64,000 bases of DNA from Qingshengfaniella alkalisoli (GTDB lineage Bacteria; Pseudomonadota; Alphaproteobacteria; Rhodobacterales; Rhodobacteraceae), in contig NZ_CP042263.1 of the NCBI RefSeq assembly GCF_007855645.1, positions 124,001-188,000 of the forward strand. Direction: 5' to 3'. The translations under genes were made by a program, and so were the position numbers. Below are positions 17,688 through 26,328 of the stretch, piece after piece; positions within the stretch are counted from its first letter, which is position 1; the number at the start of each line of letters is the position of its first letter. Under the pieces are notes generated by a model. The model was not told where the DNA came from and made no database searches. It worked only from the letters and a program-made list of their open reading frames with translations.

Positions 17688-17954
17688 GCGGGTTTGCTGG
17701 TTCTCCGTCTTTTCAGCGTCAAAGCGCTTGGTTGGACGCAGGGTGCCGCAACGATCGCTCGGCATCGGAGGTGTCATTCTTCTGGTGCCTGATGAACGGC
17801 TTCACATAGACTGGCGGGAACAGCCGCTCGTCCTGCCCCAGTTCATCGAACTCGTGCCCCCATGCGCCGTCGCACACGCTTCCATGGCGATAACGCATTT
17901 CGTATGTTGGGCGACAAACGCCAGAAATTGATCCCGCGACAGCTTTTTCCAAAA
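17688..17954 (-). pseudogene. IS110-family transposase remnant (copy 2)
   Basis: Three minus-strand frames in turn give one IS110 transposase N-terminal region. FWKKLSRDQFLAFVAQHTKCVIAMEACATAHGG comes first. After a frameshift the next piece is HEFDELGQDERLFPPVYVKPFIRHQKNDTSDAE. After another frameshift comes RCGTLRPTKRFDAEKTENQQT. The MEACATAH and KNDTSDAE motifs identify the family. The C-terminal transposase_20 domain is absent. It is dead and diverged, but clearly related to the fragment at 2.2 kb. The flanks, 17524-17687 and 17955-18217, contain no gene that I can support. Confidence 0.75.
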
Positions 17955-18217
17955 TTCACAGAACTGCCCGGTCATGCCCCGTGCCGATGGAAAACACACG
18001 CGGCCAGATCAGTCCGGATGATTGCAACTCGGAGATGAAGTTCCCTCCTGCTGTGACGGCTCAACATACATACGTTGGGACATTACGATGCCGTCGGAAG
18101 GGCGTATCCATGCCAGCAGAAGCTTCCATACCTGCCTGGTAATTTTAATAGTTTATTCTTTCTAACATCAGAATATTGGCCTTGTTCTCCCAGACGCCCT
18201 TGTCTATACGCGTCGGC

Positions 18218-18307
18218 GGAGACGTGGCCGAGTGGTCGAAGGCGCTCCCCTGCTAAGGGAGTAGGCCCGGAAGGGTCTCGAGGGTTCGAATCCCTTCGTC
18301 TCCGCCA
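18218..18307 (+). tRNA. tRNA-Ser (anticodon GCT)
   Basis: A complete class II tRNA of 90 bases including an encoded CCA. The acceptor is GGAGACG with CGTCTCC, discriminator G, then CCA. The anticodon stem is CTCCC/GGGAG, the loop CTGCTAA has GCT at 18252-18254, a long variable arm contains GGCCCGGAAGGGTC, and the T arm is GAGGGTTCGAATCCCTT. It reads AGC and AGT serine codons. No integrase or repeated 3' tRNA end was found beside it, so there is no evidence of an integrated element using it. Confidence 0.97.
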
Positions 18308-18522
18308 TCAATCAGCATGTTGTATAAGAAACGCAATAAAAACAATGACTGTCCGCCGACAGGGCAGGGGAATTGTTGAATGATTTGTTGAATGTTCCGC
18401 CAGCGCTAGAAAGGCGCGACCAGTCCTGCGGCGATCATCGATTCGTCGATCACGCGAACCATTATGGGAAGGTCTTGCCAGCGGCGATAACGACCCACCA
18501 TCCTGTAGTGCCTCTAGAAGCT

Positions 18523-19002
18523 TCAAGAGGTTGATTCCTTCGACCGACGCCCCTCGATCTTTTTCTGGTAGCGGCCTGCATCTGGCCCCCAATCGAAGTA
18601 GATACCATAGTCAGGCTTCCGAAGCTGCTCCGTTTCGTATGCGTCGATTGAAAGTCGAATGGTCGATAGGAGCATGGTCGCATCCCGGCCAACGATCTTA
18701 CCGAACACATCGATTTCGTAGTCGCCTGCCGCGAAATCGAAACCCCGAATGTCCGTAGGCGTTAAGAAGTGGTGGTTAGTGGCAACACTTTCTTGGCCAA
18801 CAAACAAGCCGTTACGGCCTGCCAGCTCTTTTTCACCATAAACCTATATGTTGAAATTTTGCTGCCTTTCACCACGACGCAACCGAATGAAAAGGTGTTC
18901 AAGCACAGTTCCGCGTTTTCCCGTCGCGTAGAGAAGAGTGCGCAAGAAAACCTTAGGTATTGCCGATATAACCGTGCAGGCGCTTAACAGTAGGGACCGC
19001 AC
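18523..19002 (-). pseudogene. Unknown small protein gene interrupted by an in-frame TAG
   Basis: On the minus strand one frame reads continuously from a GTG at 19002 to a stop at 18523, broken only by a single TAG at 18844-18846. The upstream part includes LLLSACTVISA, a possible lipobox, then IPKVFLRTLLYATGKRGT and LEHLFIRLRRGERQQNFNI. After the TAG the frame continues with VYGEKELAGRNGLFVGQE and DIRGFDFAAGDYEIDVFGKIV. A Trp codon (TGG to TAG) would restore a protein of about 158 residues. I recognise no family. The part after the stop could also be a separate short gene. The 215 bases between here and the tRNA hold nothing I can identify. Confidence 0.4.
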
Positions 19003-19036
19003 AATCCATCTGCAAAGCCCGCTACCTGTGAGCGCG

Positions 19037-19717
19037 TCAGCTGTGCTTGCGCATCAATCCGTTGACGTCAATGATTTCGATCATGCGCCGACCCGTTCGG
19101 ATAATGTCCTCGCGTGACATTCGCGTCAGGGCACGGCTCACTGCTTCCCGTTCTGCGGCGATGTGTGAGGCGAGCGCGGCGTGGGTCGGGGCAGGATCGA
19201 TCCGGCCGCCATCCATCAGTACGCCGCGTTCCGCAGCAATGCGTACCAGAGCACCGCGCAGGCGCTCATCTACCTTTTGGGTGCTCAATCCGAACAGGCG
19301 TTCCGTCAACCTCTGAACCCGAAACGCCATATCCTGTGCAAGCTGCGCGCCGACGCTCGGTTCAGCGCGGGCCACGTCGACAAAAAAACTGCCGTCGAGC
19401 ATTGCTATCCGTCCGCTTGTAATAGCGGTGACGGATGCCGAACGCGGTTGTCTGGTCAATGCTGACAGCTCTCCGAAATATACGCCGGGCCGTATTTCGT
19501 CGAAAGACAACTCCTTGCCTTCGTGCGATATCACGACGGCAACCGACTGTCCGGATAGTTGGAAATAGACGTTGGTGTCCGTGTCGCCATGCGACACGAT
19601 GGGCTGGCCCTTATTGACGTTGATGAGCGTGCATCTTTGTTCGATCTCTTGCATGACCGTTGCCGAAACACCGCTGAACAATGGCCAGGTGGCGAGCATA
19701 TGTCCTGTCTCAGGCAT
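19037..19717 (-). CDS. Crp/Fnr-family transcriptional regulator with cAMP-type binding cassette
   Basis: A 226-residue regulator. The start at 19717 overlaps the cyclase stop by 8 bases; a longer frame lies inside the cyclase gene. The cyclic-nucleotide-binding domain spans residues 12-115, and its phosphate-binding cassette FGELSALTRQPRSASVTA has Gly82-Glu83 and Arg92-Ser93, the pair that holds cAMP in E. coli CRP. A long dimerisation helix follows. The helix-turn-helix HAALASHIAAEREAVSRAL has Arg190, Glu191 and Arg195 in the same spacing as CRP Arg180, Glu181 and Arg185, which read TGTGA half-sites. There are no Fnr cysteines. Co-translation with a cyclase suggests a dedicated sensor-regulator pair. 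Confidence 0.93.
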   Translation of the reverse strand: MPETGHMLATWPLFSGVSATVMQEIEQRCTLINVNKGQPIVSHGDTDTNVYFQLSGQSVAVVISHEGKELSFDEIRPGVYFGELSALTRQPRSASVTAITSGRIAMLDGSFFVDVARAEPSVGAQLAQDMAFRVQRLTERLFGLSTQKVDERLRGALVRIAAERGVLMDGGRIDPAPTHAALASHIAAEREAVSRALTRMSREDIIRTGRRMIEIIDVNGLMRKHS

Positions 19718-22700
19718 CGAGTATGGCCTGCCAGTCAGAGAGCAGGGCCTGTGCGTCCCGTCCGCTTTTCGCCTCGGACGGGTTCTCGATTTGGTCCAGG
19801 ACTTCGCGCAACGCCACCGCGCGGGCTTCGCCTCGTGCCAGTCTGAAGGCTTCGATACGTGCATTGAGCTGCCAAAGTAGGGCATCTTGGCTTTGCGCGA
19901 GGTTATCGGCTTCCTCAAAGCACCGCATCGCGGCGTCGGTATCGCCGGAGAGGGCTTCTATGCGACCGCAGATACGCCATCTCTCTGCCCGCCAGACCCC
20001 CTCTCGGCGATTGGTGCCGGGCATTGACTGCGACTGTGCGAACGTCCGGGCTGCGACGATATCGCCACAGGTGGCCATGGCTTCGGCCAGGCGGGCGCTC
20101 CAATATGGAATGCCGATTCCAACACCGATCATTTGCTGCAAGTCCAGCCCCGCCCGGATCGAGTCGATCAATTCGGCATCCGGCGTGGCCTCGAACGCAA
20201 TCACGCTTCGCCACATCCGGCCGGTGGCGGACCAGAACGCCGCACCCTGAGCATCCGCTGCGGCGATGCCGCGATCAATCCGGTCAAGTGCGTCCTCGAA
20301 CTTGCCCATATAGCTGAGCGCGACGCCGTTCCACACATCGATATGCGGCAGCATCAACGGCACGTTGAGAATCTTTTGGTGTGCATCGGCTTCGTCGATC
20401 AGGTTGAGCGCCATCTCGAACCGCCCGGTGATCGCGGCTGAATGGGGCGTGAAGGCCTGCACGACGCCATAGATATCCATGCCGTAGCGCGGGATGAGCA
20501 CAGCGTGCTCCTCGGCACGATACAGGGCGCGGGTTCTTTCATGCGTCTTGACCTGTTCGTTGAACCTGCCGGAATAGAAATGCGCGGCGTTTTCGGTGCC
20601 CACAACCGCAAGCTTGTTTTCCGACGTGCGTGCCTCGGGCGACAGGGCGTCGAGCAGCGCCGCCATGCTGCCCACGGTCGCTTCGGCGCTGGCCAGATCA
20701 CCGATCAGGATCTGGTACGTAAAGATGCCCCAATAGATCGGAAGGGCCTCGGGCTGGGACACGCTAAGCCCTTTGAGTTCGGCGAGCGCGGCGCTGTAGG
20801 TGTCCATTACATTCGGACCGGTGAACCCGCTCGTTTGCATGTGAGTTGCTGCAAGTCCCGCCAGAAGCTCCGCGCGCTTGCGGGTGGTATCACCGCCGGA
20901 GGCAAGGAATGCATTGTGGGCAAGGGCGTGGTCGAACTGCTGCACGGCTTCGGCGAACGCACCCTTTGCCATTGCCGTCATCGCGGCGCGCTGCCACCAG
21001 TCGGCGGCGGGCCCGTGTGCTTCCCCCGCGCTGTAGTGATGCGCGATCTCACCCAGAAGAATATCGCCTCCGGCGCGTTCCTCCAGAACCTCGGCCGCCG
21101 CTTTATGCAAGGTTTTGCGGTGGACGCGCGTAAGGCTGGCGGCCGCTGCATCTCTGAGCAAGTCGTGCCGGAAACTGAATTTGCGCTCGCCTTCGGCGAT
21201 CAATATCTCGTTGCGACAAAGAGCGTCCAGATCTTCTGCGACTTGCACAGGGCGCGCTGCGCTCAGCGCACTGACCATATCCGGATCGAATGACCTGCCC
21301 AGAATGCTGGCGATGCGCGCGACCTTGCGGGCCGGTCCGGCGCGATCTATCCAGGCCGATAGCAGGCTGGACAAGGTGTCCGGTACGGCGTCGTCGCCGG
21401 TTGTACCTTTGCGCAGCGACGCCCTGGCCAGGTGTTCGGCGAAAATCGGGATACCATCGGACTTCTCGACGATCCGCGCGGCGTCCTCATCCGAAAGCTT
21501 TGTTCCGGCAAGCCTTTCGACAAGTCGCGAGACATCTGCGCGTTGAAGAGGTGACAATTCCAGCGTTTCGAACTCGGCGAATGCGTCTGCATCCAGAACG
21601 CCCGGACGGCTGGTGGCGACGATCTGGACGGTTTGCGTGCTCGTTTCCTCGCTTAACCTGCGCAGCAACTCAAGCGTGGTATCATCCATCCAGTGGATGT
21701 CTTCGAAAAGGAACTGGCTGGCTCCGAGCCGCAACGTGTCGCGAAACCGCCGCATGAGCGCGTCAAGAATGTCGGCACGAATTTTGGCAGAAGCCGTGTG
21801 GCGCAGCAGGTTGCCAGCCGCCGCAAGACTGTCGAGCGCGGCAAGATGTGGATCGTCGTCAATGAAGTCATCGGGGTTGTCCAACGCCCGAAACCACTCG
21901 ATCACCGGGTACAGCATGGTGCTGCGATGCAACTCGGCGCCGCGCAGGATGATCGTGGATCCGGGGGCAGGGCTGGCCATCAGGTGTTCGTCCACCAGCC
22001 GCGACTTCCCGATGCCGGGGCCGCCAATGATCAGCAACGGTTGGCTGGTAGTGTCCCCATGTCGTACGTTTTCCCAGTTGGTGCGCAATCGCGCCAACTC
22101 ATCATCCCGGCCTACCAACGGTGTCAGATGGCGCGGCCCGTGCGTGTTGGTGCTGGCGAGAGATCGCCAAACCGGCACAGCCGCTTCGAAGCCCTTCAGC
22201 GCTTGCTCGCCAAGCGCTTCGAAACGTTGCCCGGGTCTTGCCAGTTCACGGGTCAGGTCTGAAACACAAACCGATTGCGGCGCGGCAATCCCCTGAATAC
22301 GCGAGGCCAGCACACTGGTCGACCCGGTAATACGCGGGATCTGGCCGTCCAGTTCGACGAGCACCTGACCTGTCGCTATCCCGGCGCGGATGTTTATCTG
22401 TGTCCCGCCAATCGTAATTGATGGGGCATCAGCGATGATCGCATGTGCCGCGCCGATGGCACGGTCGGCGGTGTCCTGAAATGCGACTGGCACACCAAAA
22501 TAGCCGACGACGCCATCACCCAGATACTCGGCGACCATTCCACCCCAAGCGCCGATTTTGGTGCGTGCCAGGCGGTAATAGCAGTCAAGCCCGGCGCGCA
22601 GTTCCTCGGGATCAACCCGAGCCGCATGGCCGGTATAGTCCACGATATCGGCGAACAGCACCGTGACCTGCCGTCGTTCGTGCTGCAGGGGCGGTGGGGT

Positions 22701-22796
22701 GCTTTCCAGCTTTGCGCCGCAAACAGCACAAAATCGCATCCCGTCCTGATAGGCCAGCACGGCACCACAACTGTTGCAATCGATATCTCGTGCCAT
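19710..22796 (-). CDS. Zinc ribbon-class III nucleotidyl cyclase-ATPase-TPR signalling protein
   Basis: A 1028-residue multidomain protein. Residues 5-28 form a zinc ribbon (Cys7, Cys10, Cys23, Cys26). Residues 40-210 are a class III cyclase catalytic domain with metal Asp50 (FADIVDYT) and Asp94 (YLGDG) and transition-state Arg166. An AAA-type ATPase begins at 226 with P-loop GGPGIGKSR (258-266) and Walker B-like QFLFEDIHWMDD. The C-terminal half is helical TPR-like sequence. Two expected residues differ: the substrate-selecting Lys of the usual 'KYMGD' is Glu90, and the Asn four before Arg166 is Val162. Product identity (cAMP, cGMP or none) is therefore uncertain. It overlaps the Crp gene. 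Confidence 0.93.
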   Translation of the reverse strand: MARDIDCNSCGAVLAYQDGMRFCAVCGAKLESTPPPLQHERRQVTVLFADIVDYTGHAARVDPEELRAGLDCYYRLARTKIGAWGGMVAEYLGDGVVGYFGVPVAFQDTADRAIGAAHAIIADAPSITIGGTQINIRAGIATGQVLVELDGQIPRITGSTSVLASRIQGIAAPQSVCVSDLTRELARPGQRFEALGEQALKGFEAAVPVWRSLASTNTHGPRHLTPLVGRDDELARLRTNWENVRHGDTTSQPLLIIGGPGIGKSRLVDEHLMASPAPGSTIILRGAELHRSTMLYPVIEWFRALDNPDDFIDDDPHLAALDSLAAAGNLLRHTASAKIRADILDALMRRFRDTLRLGASQFLFEDIHWMDDTTLELLRRLSEETSTQTVQIVATSRPGVLDADAFAEFETLELSPLQRADVSRLVERLAGTKLSDEDAARIVEKSDGIPIFAEHLARASLRKGTTGDDAVPDTLSSLLSAWIDRAGPARKVARIASILGRSFDPDMVSALSAARPVQVAEDLDALCRNEILIAEGERKFSFRHDLLRDAAAASLTRVHRKTLHKAAAEVLEERAGGDILLGEIAHHYSAGEAHGPAADWWQRAAMTAMAKGAFAEAVQQFDHALAHNAFLASGGDTTRKRAELLAGLAATHMQTSGFTGPNVMDTYSAALAELKGLSVSQPEALPIYWGIFTYQILIGDLASAEATVGSMAALLDALSPEARTSENKLAVVGTENAAHFYSGRFNEQVKTHERTRALYRAEEHAVLIPRYGMDIYGVVQAFTPHSAAITGRFEMALNLIDEADAHQKILNVPLMLPHIDVWNGVALSYMGKFEDALDRIDRGIAAADAQGAAFWSATGRMWRSVIAFEATPDAELIDSIRAGLDLQQMIGVGIGIPYWSARLAEAMATCGDIVAARTFAQSQSMPGTNRREGVWRAERWRICGRIEALSGDTDAAMRCFEEADNLAQSQDALLWQLNARIEAFRLARGEARAVALREVLDQIENPSEAKSGRDAQALLSDWQAILDA

Positions 22797-22844
22797 TTCA
22801 GATCCCGGCCTAACTCGCCTACCTACTACATTCGGACAGTATTG

Positions 22845-25751
22845 TCACAAGCGAGCGCCCTGTTGCAATGCGGCGACGCGCTTGACGCGCGTTGAATCGA
22901 GCGGATTGCTCAGCGTCCAGTTCGTCCAGCAGCGAAACGCACCGGGTAATCTGCCGGTATTGTCCTGTCCCAGGGCTGGGGAATGATAGGATGCCGTCGC
23001 CAACCCGACGCCGTTCGCCGGACCGATCTGTACGGATGCGGAGACAGGTGTCGCAAAAGCCGCGCTCAGACCAAAATCGAAGGCGGCAGCTTGGAATTCG
23101 GGGCCGCGCTTCATCAGAAGTGGTTGTTCAAGCAAATCGCGAATAACATTGAAGTCGGCGAGGTCCGCGAGACGCGTTGGCGCATCGCGCTGCGCATATT
23201 CCGCTTTCCATATCAGGCGGTTGTGGTCGTCCCGAACAGTATAGCGATCATTGAGCATGGTCACATTGGCAGGACGCTTCGCCATGCCGTAGAACGCGCG
23301 GCCGGCCAGTGTGGCGAGCCGATCGTCAAGATAGAGCGCGGGCAAATGGCTGAACAGGGTTTCATCGCCGCCCGATCGGCGCAGGTGGCTGACCGCGACG
23401 ATGCTCTCGTGATAGCTCGGGAAGCCCAGAAGTTTCGGCATGAAGCTGGGTCTGACGCCCACCTGCCGGTTGAACAGGAACGTCACGGGATGTGTGCCGT
23501 CCGGCGTGATGGACTGCGGCCCAAGTTCCAGCCCAGCGGGCAGGAGGGCGCGAACTTCGTCGTCAGGTAATGCCTGAAAACAGAAGATACCGTCCATTGC
23601 GCCAAGAAGATATGCCGGGGTAATCGGCCAGGGTGCGGTCTGCGCAAATTGCGATGACAGCAAGGCGGGTGTGTCCGGCTGATCGGACGCGGCGAGATCG
23701 CCTTCGCCATAAATCGGTTCCTTCGACCCAGTAAGCGCCCGCGCGGCCGCCAGCCCCGATATTGTCGCCGCCTCGACGCAGCCCGCGTTGATGCCGCACA
23801 GCGTCCAGTCGCCGGCCAGCATCAGATTGTCGAAACCCGAATTGTCAGGGGCCATGCGGTATTTCACCGAACCGGGTGTCGACAGCACGTAGCGTTCCGA
23901 TCCGTAAAGGTTCGTTCGAAAATACTGTTGATCGAAGCGCGCTTCGCCCTGCGCGCCGTCCTCGGCATATAGCGTATCCAGGGAAAACTTGCCCGCTGCA
24001 TCGGCGGTATCGGGCCAGATTTGCGTCAGATGCGTGTCGCACCAGGCGCGGGTTTGCGCCTTGATGTCTTTCCCTCCATCTGCCGCATCGTGAGCGGGTG
24101 AACAGAAATAAGCGATGGATTTCGGTCCGGGTTGCGGCCAATTTTCCCGCATAAGCAGGTCGCTCATATCCGCCCAGGTGTCGAGCGGTTCGGCAAAGCC
24201 GGTCATCAGCGTCTGCCATTGTGCCGGATCTTGCGTGATATTCGCGTTGTGGGCGGTGACCAGTGCCGGCCAGCCCGTTTCGGTCGCGGGTTCGGTCATC
24301 CAGAACTGCGCAGCGTGGGTTGCAACCGTATGCACATTGTCGAGCATGCGTTGCCAGCGGTTGGATGCAGCGCAAAGTTCCTTTGTCATGTAGGGCAGGG
24401 ATCCAAGGGATGCGCCAAGGATCACTTCGTCGAAATCTTCCCCGCGGTGCAAAGTCAGGCGGTGACCTGTCGGCGGTGATGCTTCGCACTCGAAATCCAC
24501 GCCTTGCGCCTTAAGCTCCGCCCCGTTTTCAAGTTGGTCCCAGTCCGGCTCTGACGGCCAGCACGGCAGGTGCTTGACCGAATACAGGGGTTCGTAATCC
24601 CCTGTTCGCAGGTCTGCCTGGCGTACCATTTCGATTGTTTCGATGTGGTCCTGATCGGCGCTGAGACCCAGATGCGTGGCCGCGTGGAAGAAGCGGAACT
24701 TGACGCCTCGCGCGCGCAGCACCTGATAGTAGGGGGCGAACACGGTGTCGCCCATGCCCGCCTGCATCTTGTAGAAAAGGGCCCCCTTATAGGTAAAGGC
24801 CAACCGCATCAGGCCCCGCATCGCCGTGCCTGCGCCGACGCCGCGGTGGTCAGTCATGCCGCCGGGATATCCGAAGACGTAATCGTAGCAGCCTCGGAAG
24901 ACGACGGAGTTGACAGCTTGCCGACTTGCGCCGTGGCGCAGCAGCCAGTCAGAGCATTCACAATCGTCAATACAATCGAAGCCACGTGTGAACACGCCGT
25001 CTTCGGTCATACCCTTGATGAAGGCAGCGCCCAGGTCGAGCATGTAATAGACCCGGCGTGTTTCATCGTCCTCGATCCAGTCGTCACCGGGGTTCGTGTC
25101 CAGCCAGTCGCGTAATGCGGCCAATAGTTCCAGAAGCCGGTTGTGCTGAAACAGCGAGTGTCGATGCGCATTTCGGGGCATGGACCTCGCATGTGAAACA
25201 ACCGCGTGCAACGGTGGGGGATTACCTGCTGCCGAGGTGGTCTTGCCAGAAACGCGTTCCAGCGAGTCATGAAGGAATTCCAGCAGCATCTGGCACATGG
25301 CGAAAGGGCTGGGCAGGACACCGCCATCGCCCGGAATGGCGTCGTTGCCGAAAAAGTCGATGCGCCAGGGTCGCCATGCTTCTGACGCCGTGGGCACGTG
25401 TTCGCTCAGGAAGAAATGATTGAGAGGCTTGAACGCGTTTTGCCAGGTTCCGAGAGGGTCGTCGGATTTTCGGAGGTCCATCGCAACCAGCTGTTCGTAG
25501 CAGTCGCGCATATAGCGGAAGGCATTGTCATAGAAACCGGCCCAGATGTGCAGCCCGTGTTCTTCGATCCGGTCACCGCGTGAACGATTTCGACCGCTTG
25601 CGCCCTTTCCGCCCAGACGCCAGCCGAGTTGGTACACGGCAATGTCGAAGCGGTCCTGCCAATCGGGCGCGCTGGTCAGTGCGTAGGCGGCTGTGATCGC
25701 GCCGACCCCACCGCCGATGATTGCGATCTTCCGCGGTGAAATTTCCTGCAT
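22845..25751 (-). CDS. FAD/NAD(P)-dependent oxidoreductase fused to an acetoacetate-decarboxylase-like domain
   Basis: A 968-residue fusion. The N-terminal 700 or so residues form an amine-oxidase/phytoene-desaturase-like flavoprotein. IAIIGGGVGAITAAYAL binds the dinucleotide, YQLGWRLGGKGASGRN is the family's second motif, and GFDNLMLAGDWTLCGINAGCVEAATISGLAAARAL is the C-terminal FAD-closing motif. The last 230 or so residues, from FCFQALPDDEVRALLPAGLEL onward, resemble acetoacetate decarboxylase-like folds (HPVTFLFNRQVG, GFPSYHESIVAV, YGMAKRPANVTM). The substrate is unknown, perhaps a terpenoid, lipid or polyketide. The chosen ATG at 25751 precedes MQEISPRK; an in-frame ATG at 25844 is possible. 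Its stop lies 48 bases before the cyclase gene, so the three genes are probably one transcript. Confidence 0.85.
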   Translation of the reverse strand: MQEISPRKIAIIGGGVGAITAAYALTSAPDWQDRFDIAVYQLGWRLGGKGASGRNRSRGDRIEEHGLHIWAGFYDNAFRYMRDCYEQLVAMDLRKSDDPLGTWQNAFKPLNHFFLSEHVPTASEAWRPWRIDFFGNDAIPGDGGVLPSPFAMCQMLLEFLHDSLERVSGKTTSAAGNPPPLHAVVSHARSMPRNAHRHSLFQHNRLLELLAALRDWLDTNPGDDWIEDDETRRVYYMLDLGAAFIKGMTEDGVFTRGFDCIDDCECSDWLLRHGASRQAVNSVVFRGCYDYVFGYPGGMTDHRGVGAGTAMRGLMRLAFTYKGALFYKMQAGMGDTVFAPYYQVLRARGVKFRFFHAATHLGLSADQDHIETIEMVRQADLRTGDYEPLYSVKHLPCWPSEPDWDQLENGAELKAQGVDFECEASPPTGHRLTLHRGEDFDEVILGASLGSLPYMTKELCAASNRWQRMLDNVHTVATHAAQFWMTEPATETGWPALVTAHNANITQDPAQWQTLMTGFAEPLDTWADMSDLLMRENWPQPGPKSIAYFCSPAHDAADGGKDIKAQTRAWCDTHLTQIWPDTADAAGKFSLDTLYAEDGAQGEARFDQQYFRTNLYGSERYVLSTPGSVKYRMAPDNSGFDNLMLAGDWTLCGINAGCVEAATISGLAAARALTGSKEPIYGEGDLAASDQPDTPALLSSQFAQTAPWPITPAYLLGAMDGIFCFQALPDDEVRALLPAGLELGPQSITPDGTHPVTFLFNRQVGVRPSFMPKLLGFPSYHESIVAVSHLRRSGGDETLFSHLPALYLDDRLATLAGRAFYGMAKRPANVTMLNDRYTVRDDHNRLIWKAEYAQRDAPTRLADLADFNVIRDLLEQPLLMKRGPEFQAAAFDFGLSAAFATPVSASVQIGPANGVGLATASYHSPALGQDNTGRLPGAFRCWTNWTLSNPLDSTRVKRVAALQQGARL

Positions 25752-25899
25752 AAGTTGGCATCCTGGGTTGTATCCGTGGACGGCGAAGGCGCTCGCGGCC
25801 CTACCGACCCTTCGTAAATTATCTGGGAACAAACGCAAATTCATTGGTGTCGATTACTCGTCGCCGACCCCAGCTTGTCGGGACCGCTTAAAAATGCGC

Positions 25900-25921
25900 G
25901 AATGTGTCCGCGCGCACATTC
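25900..25921. promoter_or_regulatory. Crp-like operator in the divergent gap
   Basis: GAATGTG at 25900-25906 and CACATTC at 25915-25921 form a perfect 7-bp inverted repeat with an 8-base spacer. This is the geometry of the E. coli CRP site (AATGTGA-N6-TCACATT), differing only at the innermost base of each half. It sits between the oxidoreductase-fusion gene and the rightward unknown genes, 149 bases from the former's start. The Crp-type regulator encoded in the module has the CRP recognition residues, so it is the likely ligand. A weak CATACA at 25940-25945 would put the site near -41.5 for rightward transcription. Confidence 0.6.
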
Positions 25922-26100
25922 ATAGCGGCGCTACGGTGGCATACAGCGGCCACGGCCAACCGCTGACCATGCGGCGCCGTGCCGAACGGAACAACAGTGA
26001 CGCACCGATGTATCGAGTATTCCTCAATGCCGGGATCATGGAAAAACCAAGTGATCCGTTCCGTCCTTCAACGACGGAGCAGAGCCATCGAGTCCCAGAC

Positions 26101-26328
26101 ATGAAACCTGTTGCTATAGTATTTCGTCCCGCGGCCCGTTTCGGGGCGTGGCGACTGAGGGGCGGTGACTGTAAAGCCCATCGACTTGTTCGGCGTAATG
26201 ACGATGACGCGGCGTTTTCTGATGTTCGCGTGATCGCGGGCGACACGGCGGCTCACACACTGTCCGTGCCGCCCGCTGCATCTGACGTATCTTGGGAGCA
26301 AGAAAGTGCTGGCGTTCGGTTCCATTGA
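26101..26328 (+). CDS. Possible small unknown protein, first of the rightward genes
   Basis: An open frame of 75 codons from ATG at 26101. The second half, DVRVIAGDTAAHTLSVPPAASD followed by VSWEQESAGVRFH, reads like a beta-rich protein rather than random sequence, but the first half is Arg-rich and less convincing. No clear Shine-Dalgarno precedes it. It would overlap the next gene's GTG start by 23 bases. The rest of the 25752-26305 gap holds the Crp-like palindrome and probable promoters. No family recognised. It may simply be the leader of the next gene. Confidence 0.3.
   Translation: MKPVAIVFRPAARFGAWRLRGGDCKAHRLVRRNDDDAAFSDVRVIAGDTAAHTLSVPPAASDVSWEQESAGVRFH

Noticed and set aside
18218-19036. 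Integrated element at tRNA-Ser
   Set aside because: No integrase gene, no duplicated tRNA 3' end and no phage genes were seen nearby.
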